From Lentisphaerota bacterium (GTDB taxonomy: Bacteria; Verrucomicrobiota; Lentisphaeria; Oligosphaerales; Oligosphaeraceae), in the NCBI GenBank assembly GCA_012799755.1, contig JAAZKQ010000665.1:1-11908 (forward strand): a DNA stretch of 11,908 nucleotides. The letters run 5' to 3'. Position numbers and translations under genes: made by a program. The notes beneath the pieces are model-generated. The model worked only from the letters and a program-made list of their open reading frames with translations. It did no database searches and was not told the DNA's origin. Below are positions 1 through 6,319 of the stretch, piece after piece (position 1 is the stretch's first letter; every line of letters starts with the position of its first letter).

Positions 1-9
1 AAAAAATGT

Positions 10-39
10 CTGTTATCAATCGGTGACCGCTTACGGAAC
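10..39 (+). repeat. Dispersed intergenic motif, copy A
   Basis: This 30-base stretch matches the reverse complement of 4764-4793 at 25 of 30 positions. The shared core runs over 14-34 and reads TATYART, three variable bases, then TGACCRYTTAC. A third, more diverged copy lies at 6320-6340. The bases left of position 10 do not match the other copy, so the shared part begins here. The motif lies about 145 bases before the phasin-like gene. Whether it is a transposon end, a protein-binding site or part of a larger repeat cannot be told from one window. Confidence 0.55.
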
Positions 40-64
40 GGGCGTTTTATCGCAAAATTGGCGC

Positions 65-92
65 TTGTTAATTGTCGTCAATAGATTATTAT
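65..92 (+). promoter_or_regulatory. Possible sigma70-like promoter for the phasin-like gene
   Basis: TTGTTA at 65-70 and TATTAT at 87-92, 16 bases apart, each match the sigma70 consensus at four to five of six positions. They lie in a locally AT-rich stretch, and transcription would start near position 100, leaving an untranslated leader of about 85 bases. The boxes are weak and the promoter consensus of this organism is unknown, so this is only a candidate. Confidence 0.25.
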
Positions 93-183
93 TCTTGATG
101 CCCCCGGCAATGCCTACCAACGCACCTTGCCGCGACTGCCTTTCCCCGAGTTGGAGTTATCATTAGAGAAAGTGAGGATGGTG

Positions 184-495
184 ATGTTGGACTTGTTTGA
201 AAAGAGTTTGCTTTTCAGTTTGGGCGCTGCGTCTCTGACCAAGAACAAGGTTGAGGACCTTTTTGGCGATCTGGTCAAGCAGGCCAAACTGAGCCCGGAA
301 GAGGGGCGCAAAGTCATGGATAACATTCTTGATCAGGGCAAGAAGGCCAACGAGGAGCTGACTGAGCGCATCGAGGAGGTTATCAAGACCCGCGGCCATT
401 CGCTGTTGCCCTGCAACGCGACTATCAAGCAACTCCAGGCGAAGATTGACAATCTGGAAGAGCGCTTGGCCAAGATAGAAAATCCCGGGAGCTGA
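184..495 (+). CDS. Small phasin-family / granule-associated coiled-coil protein
   Basis: This 103-residue protein resembles the small phasin family, sometimes labelled polyhydroxyalkanoate synthesis regulators. It has a short hydrophobic N-terminus (about residues 4-17), then a charged helical region with the pattern VEDLFGDLVKQAKLSPEEG near residues 24-42. It ends in a heptad-rich segment (about 78-98, IKQLQAKIDNLEERLAKIE) that should form a coiled coil. Such proteins coat storage granules or act as small oligomeric scaffolds, but no PHA synthase lies nearby, so a granule role is not shown. The ATG at 184 is preferred because GAGG at 174-177 lies six bases before it. ATG at 178 abuts that site, and a TTG at 127 would add 19 residues with no family likeness. 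A strong hairpin follows the stop, so the gene looks monocistronic. Family membership is moderately sure and function is not. Confidence 0.7.
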   Translation: MLDLFEKSLLFSLGAASLTKNKVEDLFGDLVKQAKLSPEEGRKVMDNILDQGKKANEELTERIEEVIKTRGHSLLPCNATIKQLQAKIDNLEERLAKIENPGS

Positions 496-548
496 CGGCA
501 GCACCCGGCGTGAAACAGTTTTGATTGGCTGACAAGACGACGTCAGCG

Positions 549-573
549 AAGGACGCGCTTCCGGCGCGTCCTT
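549..573 (+). terminator. Hairpin terminator after the phasin-like gene
   Basis: A perfect 10-bp stem (549-558 with 564-573, left arm AAGGACGCGC) closes a five-base loop TTCCG. It is followed by a modestly T-rich tail (TTGATATTCT from 573). It lies 54 bases after the phasin-like stop and 54 bases before the chosen folC start. The weak T-tract leaves some doubt about intrinsic termination. It also argues against the upstream TTG start for folC, because coding would then run through the hairpin. Confidence 0.6.
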
Positions 574-626
574 TGATATTCTGGTCGGGTAGAGCGGTTG
601 CCCGGGAACGCGGAGCGAGGGCGTCT

Positions 627-1865
627 ATGCGTCGTGGTTATGACAAACAGAGAGAAGAGGCTTTCTTTGCGCTTTTCCGTTCCTACTTTGACGCCGAGAA
701 AGACGCCGGCAAACAGCACGATCCGGCCAATTACTCGTTGGCACGGATGACGCCGTTGTTGGCCTTGGCAGGCCACCCGGAGCAGCGCTTGCGGGTGCTG
801 CACGTTGCCGGTACGAAGGGCAAGGGCTCGACCTGCCATTTTATCGCCAATCTGCTGAGTTCGGCGGGGCGGCGGGTGGGCTTGTTTACGAGTCCGCATC
901 TGGCGACAGTCCGCGAGCGTTTTGAGATTGATGGGGCTTTGCTTAGTTATGAGCGACTGACGGCATTCGGGCGGGGATTCGCGGACAAAGTCGCGGCGGC
1001 GGGTCTGGAACCAAGCTTATTCGAGTTGTTTACGGTGATGGCCATGGCGCTGTTCGTTTGCGATGGCGTCGAATACGCGGTGCTGGAAACGGGTATTGGC
1101 GGTCGGCTGGACGCTACCAATGTCGTGCCCAAGCCTTGCTGTACGGTGATTACGCCGGTGAGTTTTGATCACATGGCGCTTTTGGGCAATAGCATTGAGG
1201 CGATTGCCGGCGAAAAGGCCGGCATCATCAAGGCCGGCGTGCCGCTGGTGTTGGGTAAGCAGCCCTACGCGGCGGCAGCGGCGGTGATCAAAGCGCGTGC
1301 TGCTGCGCTGGGTTGCGAGGTGCTCAGCCCCCGAGCGCTGAGCGCTGCTGAGCGCGCCTTGTTGCCGGCGCCGTGTGCGCCGTTTCTGCTGGACAACTTT
1401 GCGCTGGCGCTGACGGCGTTGGATTGCCTCGGCGTGACGCCCTCGTTGGCGGCATTTCGGCCGCCTGAGTTGCGGGCGCGCTGTGAGAAAATCTGCGATG
1501 AGCCGCTGGTGTTGCTGGACGCCGCGCACAACGCCGATTCCATGGAGAAGCTCTGCGCGGCGTTGCTGGCCCTGTATCCGGGACAGCGCTGGACGGTGGT
1601 GCTTGGTATGGTCAAAGGCAAGGACATCAAAGGAATGGTCCAGGCTTTGCGCGTTCTGCCGGCAGAGTTTATACTTACTAATCCACACACGGGCAAGGGC
1701 TCGGGGCTTGACGAACTGAGCGGCGAGATGGCTCAGGCCGGCTTGACCGTGCGAGCGGTGATCCGTGACTTGCAAAGCAAGGCGGAACTGCCGGTGGACC
1801 GGCCCTTGCTGTTCACCGGATCATTCTTCACGGCGTTGATCGGGGAGCAGCTCTTCAACCCCTGA
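627..1865 (+). CDS. folC: Dihydrofolate synthase / folylpolyglutamate synthase
   Basis: This cytoplasmic Mur-ligase-family enzyme makes dihydrofolate from dihydropteroate and adds further glutamates to reduced folates, using ATP. The 412-residue protein carries the family motifs in order: P-loop HVAGTKGKGST near 60-70, FTSPHL near 87-92, the glycine-rich ETGIGGRLDATN near 154-165, DHMALLG near 181-187, AGEKAGIIK near 194-202, the C-terminal-domain DAAHNADSM near 298-306, and TGSFF at the end. The ATG at 627 has GCGAGG six bases upstream. An in-frame TTG at 525 is rejected because the extra residues are unlike the family and cover a hairpin. The region between the ATPase core and C-terminal domain looks short: the usual L.G.HQ..NA segment appears only as FLLDNFALALTAL near 253-265. 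The larA-like gene follows after 90 bases. The family call is very sure; whether both activities are present is inferred. Confidence 0.93.
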   Translation: MRRGYDKQREEAFFALFRSYFDAEKDAGKQHDPANYSLARMTPLLALAGHPEQRLRVLHVAGTKGKGSTCHFIANLLSSAGRRVGLFTSPHLATVRERFEIDGALLSYERLTAFGRGFADKVAAAGLEPSLFELFTVMAMALFVCDGVEYAVLETGIGGRLDATNVVPKPCCTVITPVSFDHMALLGNSIEAIAGEKAGIIKAGVPLVLGKQPYAAAAAVIKARAAALGCEVLSPRALSAAERALLPAPCAPFLLDNFALALTALDCLGVTPSLAAFRPPELRARCEKICDEPLVLLDAAHNADSMEKLCAALLALYPGQRWTVVLGMVKGKDIKGMVQALRVLPAEFILTNPHTGKGSGLDELSGEMAQAGLTVRAVIRDLQSKAELPVDRPLLFTGSFFTALIGEQLFNP

Positions 1866-1955
1866 GAACGCCGTGGCTGCCGTGCTCAACCCGGCAATGA
1901 TACTGCGGCCCGGCGCAAGTGCGGGCGGCCCTGCAACTTAGATGAGGACACGACC

Positions 1956-3245
1956 ATGGCGCAAGTATCCGTACCGTACGCCAAGAGCGCGGTGACATTT
2001 ACGATTCCTGATGAAAACCTGGTGGGTATCTTCGAGTCGTCGGTGCATCATTGCCGACCATCGGCGGCCGGCCTGACGCTGGTCGAAGAGGCCCTCGCGC
2101 GGCCCATCGGTTCCGAAGCTCTGGCGTCACTGGCGCGCGGCAAGCGCCGGGCGGTGATCATCATCAGCGACCACACGCGACCGGTGCCGAGTCGGGCGAT
2201 TTTGCCGCCCATGTTGCGGCAGCTGCGCGAGGGCAATCCAGCCATTGACATCACCCTGCTTGTGTCCACGGGCTTGCATCGGGCCACGACAGCGGAGGAA
2301 TTGCGGCAGAAGCTCGGCGACGAAATCTACGAGCACGAGAAGATTGTCGTACACGATTCGCGGGATAAGGCAAGCCTGTGTTTTCTGGGCATATTGCCTT
2401 CCGGCGGCGAGTTGTGGATCAACAAGCTGGCGGTGGATTGCGATCTGCTGTTGGCCGAGGGCTTTATTGAGCCACACTTCTTCGCCGGTTTTTCAGGCGG
2501 TCGCAAGAGCGTGTTGCCGGGCATCGCGGGCACGGCGACGGTGCTGGCCAATCACTGTTCGGAGTTCATCCAGTCGCCGTCGGCGCGTACGGGCGTGCTT
2601 GCCGGCAATCCATTGCATCGGGACATGCTATGGGCGGCACAGCAGGCGCGCCTCGCCTTCATTGTGAATGTGGTGATCAATGGCGCCAAGGAGGTCATCC
2701 AGGCCTTTGCGGGCGACAGCGTGGCGGCGCATGACGCCGGCTGCGAGTATCTGCGGGAGCTCTGTCAGATCGAGGTGCCGCCGGCGGACATCATCATCAC
2801 CAGCAACGGCGGTTATCCGCTGGATCAGAATATCTATCAGGCGGTGAAAGGCATGACAGCCGGCGAGTTCGGCAGTGCGCCGGGCACGGTGATCATCCTG
2901 GCGGCGGCCTGCAACGACGGCCATGGCGGTGAGCAGTTCTACCGTTTTCTGGCGGAGGCCGCCAGCCCCGCGGAGCTGCTGGCGCGCCTGGCGAAAGTGC
3001 CGCAGGCGGAGACGCTGCCGGATCAGTGGGAAAGCCAGGTGTTGGCGCGTATTCTCAGTCAGCACCGGGTGATACTCCTGAGCGATCAGTGCGATCCGGC
3101 CATTATTCGCGGGCTGCACCTTGAGGCCGCACTGACGCCGGCGGAGGCTCTCGCCAAGGCCTTTGCCATCAAGGGCAAAGATGCGCGGGTGGCGGTGATT
3201 CCCGATGGCGTGTCGGTAATCGCCACCTATAAAGCAGGGGGATGA
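1956..3245 (+). CDS. larA: LarA-family nickel-pincer 2-hydroxyacid racemase
   Basis: LarA enzymes racemise lactate or related 2-hydroxyacids by hydride transfer, using the nickel-pincer nucleotide cofactor bound to a lysine. This 429-residue protein has the motifs SDHTRPVP (71-78), GLHR (106-109), EPHFFAGFSGGRKSVLPGI (172-190) and NGGYPLDQNIYQAVKGM (284-300). Residues important in Lactiplantibacillus plantarum LarA, as I recall its numbering, fall at identical positions: Asp72, Arg75, His108, His174, Lys184 (cofactor attachment), His200 (nickel), Lys298 and Trp358. The substrate-lining pair at 294-295 is Tyr-Gln, so lactate need not be the substrate; the superfamily also contains malate and sugar-acid racemases. 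No signal peptide is visible, so it should be cytoplasmic. ATG at 1956 has GATGAGGA seven bases upstream. The gene ends at or within the start of the NfeD gene. The cofactor genes larB, larC and larE are not in the window. Confidence 0.93.
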   Translation: MAQVSVPYAKSAVTFTIPDENLVGIFESSVHHCRPSAAGLTLVEEALARPIGSEALASLARGKRRAVIIISDHTRPVPSRAILPPMLRQLREGNPAIDITLLVSTGLHRATTAEELRQKLGDEIYEHEKIVVHDSRDKASLCFLGILPSGGELWINKLAVDCDLLLAEGFIEPHFFAGFSGGRKSVLPGIAGTATVLANHCSEFIQSPSARTGVLAGNPLHRDMLWAAQQARLAFIVNVVINGAKEVIQAFAGDSVAAHDAGCEYLRELCQIEVPPADIIITSNGGYPLDQNIYQAVKGMTAGEFGSAPGTVIILAAACNDGHGGEQFYRFLAEAASPAELLARLAKVPQAETLPDQWESQVLARILSQHRVILLSDQCDPAIIRGLHLEAALTPAEALAKAFAIKGKDARVAVIPDGVSVIATYKAGG

Positions 3246-3250
3246 CGCAG

Positions 3251-4762
3251 ATGAATGCAATGATCAGAGCTTATCTGTTGCCGGCCATGCTCTTGCTGCT
3301 GGGCGTCAACCTGAGTTACGCGGAGACTGCGGCACCGGCCCCAGGCTCTAACCCGCCGCCACGGGTCTTTGTGTTGCCGGTGACCGGCCCCATTGACAAG
3401 AGCATGCTCTATGTTTTTCGTCGGGCGTTTCAGGAGGCCGCAAGCATCAAACCCAATGCGGTGATCATGGAGCTGAACACACCGGGCGGCGCATTGACGG
3501 AAACACGGGAGATCATTGACTGGATACGCAGCTTGCAGCGCCAAGGCTGTCCGGTGTATGCCTACGTCAACCCCGATGCTTTGAGTGCCGGGGCAATGAT
3601 CAGCCTGGCGACCAAGGGTATTTTCATGAGCGGCGGCGCCATCATCGGCAGTGCCATGCCCATTGCGGTGTCACCTACGGGTGGTGTGCAGGAATTGTCG
3701 GATGCCCTCAACGAGAAGATGCTGTCGGCGGTGCGGGCGATGGTGGTCGGTCTTTGCCAGGAGAATGGTCACCGTGAAGAGATTGCCGTGGCCATGGTGG
3801 ACATCAATCACCCGGATGTAGTCATTGACGGCGAGATTATCTGTCCCAAGGGCCAGATACTCAATCTGACGGCGCATGATGCGACGCGGGTATCCCAGGA
3901 CGACGGTCGGCCAATTTTGGCCCGAGGCATGGCGGATGAGCTTGCCGGCGTGCTGGCGATGATCGGCATGTCCGATGCGCAGGTGCAACGCTTCAGCCCG
4001 ATGCGGGTGGAACGGTTGGCGCGCTGGATCACGGCGATCGGGCCGCTGCTGTTCGGTTTGGCGGTGCTAGCCTTCGTAATTGAATACCACACGCCGGGCT
4101 TCGGCTTCTTCGGTTTCGCAGGCATTGTGTTGATGGCGGTACATTTATTTGGGCACTATGTGGCGGGCTTGGCCGGCATGGAAGAACTCGCGCTGATCCT
4201 GCTGGGGCTGATCCTGCTGGCAGTGGAAATTTTCTTTATTCCAGGCTTTGGGGTGACGGGCGTTACAGGCATTGCCTTGCTGATCATTGGCGGCGGCCTG
4301 GCGATTATCCCGCACATACCCGATGTGCCGCCCTTGTCGGGGCTTGATCCGGTGACCTGGGACAGCTTTCTGCCCGGCGTTTTCCGCCAGTTCCTGATCA
4401 GCCTGGTGATCATTGCCGGTGGGATTTTCATCCTGCATAAGTACTTGCCGCGGACAAGACTGTATCGGTCTTTCGTACTGGCTAACGACATGTCGGCCAG
4501 CGAGGGTTTTGTCAGTGTTGATGTCGAGGCCCAGCAGGCCCTGCTGGGGCAGGACGGCGTGGCTTACACCTTGCTGCGACCGGCCGGCACCGCTGTGATT
4601 GACGGCCGGCGGGTGGATGTGATCAGCAACGGCGATTTCATCGCCAAGGGCAGCCGCGTACGTGTCATCGCCTGCCAAGGCACAGCCGTAGTGGTGCAAA
4701 AGATTGACGAGGCCGATGCGGACCAGGGGACTGCCGGCGCTGAAAAAAGCGGGGATGCCTGA
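3251..4762 (+). CDS. NfeD / ClpP-class membrane serine protease
   Basis: Long-form NfeD proteins join an extracytoplasmic ClpP-like Ser/Lys protease to transmembrane helices and a C-terminal OB-fold; archaeal homologues cleave stomatin-like membrane proteins. The 503-residue protein has a signal peptide (about 1-24, hydrophobic YLLPAMLLLLGV, then SYA). A protease domain follows, with LNTPGG near 75-80, catalytic Ser112 in DALSAGAM and probable general-base Lys156 in LNEKM. Then come four or five hydrophobic helices between about 260 and 397. The NfeD OB-fold (about 433-486) contains VIDGRRVDVIS and GDFIAKGSRVRV. ATG at 3251 is chosen because AGGGGG at 3236-3241 lies nine bases before it. ATG at 3242, which overlaps the larA stop as ATGA, is possible but its Shine-Dalgarno would be too close. 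No stomatin/SPFH partner is adjacent. Acidic, Ala-rich residues form the C-terminal tail. Confidence 0.9.
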   Translation: MNAMIRAYLLPAMLLLLGVNLSYAETAAPAPGSNPPPRVFVLPVTGPIDKSMLYVFRRAFQEAASIKPNAVIMELNTPGGALTETREIIDWIRSLQRQGCPVYAYVNPDALSAGAMISLATKGIFMSGGAIIGSAMPIAVSPTGGVQELSDALNEKMLSAVRAMVVGLCQENGHREEIAVAMVDINHPDVVIDGEIICPKGQILNLTAHDATRVSQDDGRPILARGMADELAGVLAMIGMSDAQVQRFSPMRVERLARWITAIGPLLFGLAVLAFVIEYHTPGFGFFGFAGIVLMAVHLFGHYVAGLAGMEELALILLGLILLAVEIFFIPGFGVTGVTGIALLIIGGGLAIIPHIPDVPPLSGLDPVTWDSFLPGVFRQFLISLVIIAGGIFILHKYLPRTRLYRSFVLANDMSASEGFVSVDVEAQQALLGQDGVAYTLLRPAGTAVIDGRRVDVISNGDFIAKGSRVRVIACQGTAVVVQKIDEADADQGTAGAEKSGDA

Positions 4763-4768
4763 TGTTTT

Positions 4769-4789
4769 GTAAGTGGTCACTCATTGATA
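4769..4789 (-). repeat. Dispersed intergenic motif, copy B
   Basis: Read on the minus strand this is TATCAATGAGTGACCACTTA followed by C. It matches copy A (14-34) closely, and the flanking bases extend the match to 4764-4793 (25 of 30). It begins six bases after the NfeD stop codon. It overlaps the outer helix of the inverted-repeat structure at 4778-4917. Confidence 0.55.
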
Positions 4790-4917
4790 ACAGCCAGTCC
4801 CTGCCACCCTTTGTTTTCAGCGCCAAAGGCGCCCCACATGCCAACGGGACACGGGGTGGCGCTTTGCGGCGGGGCGGCGTCAAAACGGCGGTCTGGGACG
4901 ACGGCTGCCAATGAGTG
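4778..4917. other. Nested inverted repeats, possible structured RNA or small non-coding element
   Basis: Four helices nest without crossing. CACTCATTG (4778-4786) pairs with CAATGAGTG (4909-4917). CAGCC (4791-4795) pairs with GGCTG (4903-4907). GCCACCCT (4803-4810) pairs with GGGGTGGC (4853-4860) with one G-T pair. GCGCC (4820-4824) pairs with GGCGC (4828-4832) around an AAA loop. A weaker CGTC/GACG helix (4878-4881, 4897-4900) fills the remaining arm, giving a branched fold. The outer helix is followed by the palindrome GGTCA-A-TGACC (4917-4927). I recognise no known RNA family. A palindromic repeat or MITE-like element, or the 3' end of the NfeD transcript, are alternatives. Confidence 0.4.
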
Positions 4918-5145
4918 GTCAATGACCGTACCGTTATGCCCTTGTTTGGGAAAATGGATGACAAGAGTCGAGGAGTCGGGGCTCATCCAAACTCACAGGA
5001 AACTGCGCGAAAATCCTTATGAGAACTGCGCTGAAATCATGGCAAAGCACAAAATGCTGTCACTCGGCGTTTTTTTGCGTGAAAAAAGTCGGTTTTTCGG
5101 CTATGTTTCGTGCCGTTCCTTGAAATCAACAGCCCACCCACCCTA

Positions 5146-5186
5146 GGGGGCCCCCATCCAATGGTACGGGCGCGCCCGCGCGCGCG
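5146..5186. repeat. GC-palindrome cluster with alternating CG run
   Basis: Two perfect 10-base palindromes, GGGGGCCCCC (5146-5155) and GGGCGCGCCC (5168-5177), lie 12 bases apart. They are followed directly by an alternating CGCGCGCGCG run (5177-5186). The stretch is far more GC-rich than the AT-rich DNA just upstream. It could form cruciform or Z-like structure or simply be simple-sequence drift; no function is shown. Confidence 0.45.
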
Positions 5187-5330
5187 AGCTGAAGCATAAA
5201 ATGTCGCTGTGGCATGGTGGACGCGACTGCGGTCATGTGCAGGGCTGACACAAGTACACTGTTCACCTGACGATCTGCATGCCGCCGTTTTGCTCCTGCC
5301 AAACAGCTTGTCTGCCGGCAGGGAAATTCA

Positions 5331-5372
5331 CTGCACCGTTGGGAAACGGGCGTCTGGCATCGCAGTTTGCAG
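5331..5372 (+). promoter_or_regulatory. Possible folded 5' leader of sfsA
   Basis: CTGCA (5331-5335) can pair with TGCAG (5368-5372), enclosing a hairpin CCGTT-GGGA-AACGG (5336-5349) with a GNRA-type loop. The structure ends 33 bases before the sfsA start and 18 bases before its Shine-Dalgarno. It does not match any riboswitch consensus I know. The stems are short, so chance pairing is possible. Confidence 0.22.
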
Positions 5373-5404
5373 GGACGAAGAGTGTCAATAGGTGAGCGAT
5401 TACG

Positions 5405-6103
5405 ATGTTTTTTGCAGAACCCTTGCTTACAGGCCATTTTTTGCGGCGTCGTCAGCGTTTTATCATGGACGCGCGGTTGGACAGCGGCGACCTGGTGTCG
5501 GCCCATTGTACAAATACCGGGTCAATGCGGAGCTGCTTTACGCCGGGTTGCCGGGTGGCCATGAGTCCTGCGGCGAATCCGGCGCGGAAGCTTGCTTACA
5601 CCTGGGAGTTGTCGCACGGCGCTTCATCATGGATTGGCGTGAATACCCACCGGGCCAATGAGTTGGCGGTGGAGGCCGTGCAGTCGGGACGCTTTCCGCT
5701 GCTTAATGGCTATTCGAGTTTGCGGCGGGAAGTGCCATACGGACAAAACAGCCGGGTGGACATCCTGCTTGAGGACGCTACACGGCGTTGTTATATCGAG
5801 GTCAAGAATGTCAGCATGCTCACCGAAGACGGCGCCTGTTGTTTTCCCGATGCGGTGACGCTGCGGGGCCTCAAGCATATTCGTGAACTGCAAGCGATAC
5901 ATGCCACCGGCCATCGTGCGTTGTTGCTCTTTGTGGTGCAGCGTGATGACGGGACCTATTTCCGGCCTGCCGACGAGATTGATGCCGCCTACGGCGCGGC
6001 GTTGCGCGAGGCAGTCGCCGGCGGGGTCGAGGTTTTGGCCTTGCAGGCGGAACTCTCGCTTGAGGCGATCAGCCTGGTGCGGGAACTGCCGATACGGTTG
6101 TAG
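5405..6103 (+). CDS. sfsA: SfsA family DNA-binding / nuclease-fold protein
   Basis: SfsA was named in Escherichia coli for stimulating sugar (maltose) fermentation. The family combines an N-terminal OB-like DNA-binding domain with a PD-(D/E)XK nuclease-fold domain, and its cellular role is poorly settled. This 232-residue protein is full length. It shows the hallmark AHCTNTGSM (33-41, commonly AHCPNTGSM), the WIGVNTHRAN segment near 76-85, LRREVPYG near 106-113, and nuclease-like residues Asp119 in VDILLE and Glu132 and Lys134 in CYIEVKN. FPDAVTLRGLKHIRELQ (147-163), LLLFVVQRDD (173-182) and FRPADEIDAAYGAAL (186-200) follow in the usual order. AGGTGAG (5390-5396) lies eight bases before the ATG, which fixes the start. 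It stands alone between two intergenic stretches. A run of inverted 9-bp repeats and a T-tract follows and may end its transcript. Confidence 0.95.
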   Translation: MFFAEPLLTGHFLRRRQRFIMDARLDSGDLVSAHCTNTGSMRSCFTPGCRVAMSPAANPARKLAYTWELSHGASSWIGVNTHRANELAVEAVQSGRFPLLNGYSSLRREVPYGQNSRVDILLEDATRRCYIEVKNVSMLTEDGACCFPDAVTLRGLKHIRELQAIHATGHRALLLFVVQRDDGTYFRPADEIDAAYGAALREAVAGGVEVLALQAELSLEAISLVRELPIRL

Positions 6104-6140
6104 TAGATGCTGCGGCGGGCGCCTTGGGCGCTTGCCGGCA

Positions 6141-6167
6141 TGGACAGAGTGGACAGGGTGGACAGAC
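6141..6167 (+). repeat. TGGACA 9-bp minisatellite, plus-oriented block
   Basis: Three 9-base units (TGGACAGAG, TGGACAGGG, TGGACAGAC) lie 38 bases after the sfsA stop. The block is bracketed by a 9-base direct repeat GCTTGCCGG at 6130-6138 and 6170-6178. The same unit is found in opposite orientation at 6226-6258 and again at the right end of the window. Confidence 0.8.
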
Positions 6168-6267
6168 GTGCTTGCCGGACGTATGCGGGGCCATGGGCTA
6201 AAAGCCTGTGGAAGGCGTCTGCTGCTGTCCATATTGTCCATCCTGTCCATATTGTCCATAATTTTTT
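6150..6267 (+). terminator. Possible terminator-like inverted repeat built from the 9-bp units
   Basis: TGGACAGGGTGGACA (6150-6164) pairs with TGTCCATCCTGTCCA (6235-6249) over 15 bases with one G-T pair. Imperfect pairing extends outward to 6141 and 6258. A run of six T bases (6262-6267) follows the outer arm. This resembles an intrinsic terminator for sfsA, but the 70-base loop is much longer than usual, so the role is uncertain. Confidence 0.3.
6226..6258 (-). repeat. TGGACA 9-bp minisatellite, minus-oriented block
   Basis: Four TGTCCA hexamers occur at 9-base spacing (6226, 6235, 6244 and 6253). On the minus strand these read as units TGGACAATA, TGGACAGGA and TGGACAATA plus a partial one. 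This block faces the plus-oriented block at 6141-6167, so the two form an interrupted inverted repeat. In its own orientation it begins with the same two-step TATGGACAATATGGACA as the array at the right end of the window. Confidence 0.8.
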
Positions 6268-6319
6268 AGATTGCAGGCGGTTACGGGTGCTCGGCTCGGC
6301 AGCTTGCGAAATCAACGAG

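Larger units (their letters stand above)
4763..5404. other. Long intergenic region without a supported gene
   Basis: No open frame in these 640 bases has a ribosome-binding site or a recognisable domain. The longest, 4784-5146 on the plus strand, starts in a sequence with no Shine-Dalgarno and mixes GC-rich and AT-rich halves. The first part (4764-4927) holds a copy of the dispersed motif and nested inverted repeats. The middle (about 5000-5130) is AT-richer, with A and T runs including a small hairpin near 5081-5099. A very GC-rich palindromic block sits at 5146-5186, and a possible structured leader for sfsA at 5331-5372. A perfect palindrome CTGCCGGCAG lies at 5312-5321. A decayed gene or an RNA gene is possible but not demonstrated. 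Confidence 0.5.

Noticed and set aside
525..626. An upstream TTG start for folC
   Set aside because: The added 34 residues are unlike FolC, the frame would cross the strong hairpin at 549-573, and the ATG at 627 has a well-placed GCGAGG.
1017..1775. A 252-codon minus-strand frame inside folC
   Set aside because: It lies opposite the well-supported folC motifs and shows the Arg/Gln/His-rich composition of an antisense shadow in GC-rich DNA.
1892..1935. A GC-rich imperfect hairpin between folC and the larA-like gene as a terminator
   Set aside because: The best stem is about five base pairs (GCCCG/CGGGC) with no T-tract, which does not reach the standard for a terminator call.
4784..5146. A 120-codon plus-strand open frame in the long gap
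   Set aside because: It has no Shine-Dalgarno, no recognisable domain, starts inside an inverted repeat and spans two stretches of very different base composition. It is better explained by the structured non-coding sequence.
5392..5661. A frame-shifted or duplicated sfsA start region in other frames
   Set aside because: The SfsA frame from 5405 contains the whole N-terminal domain without a break, so the overlapping frames are shadows and no frameshift is needed.
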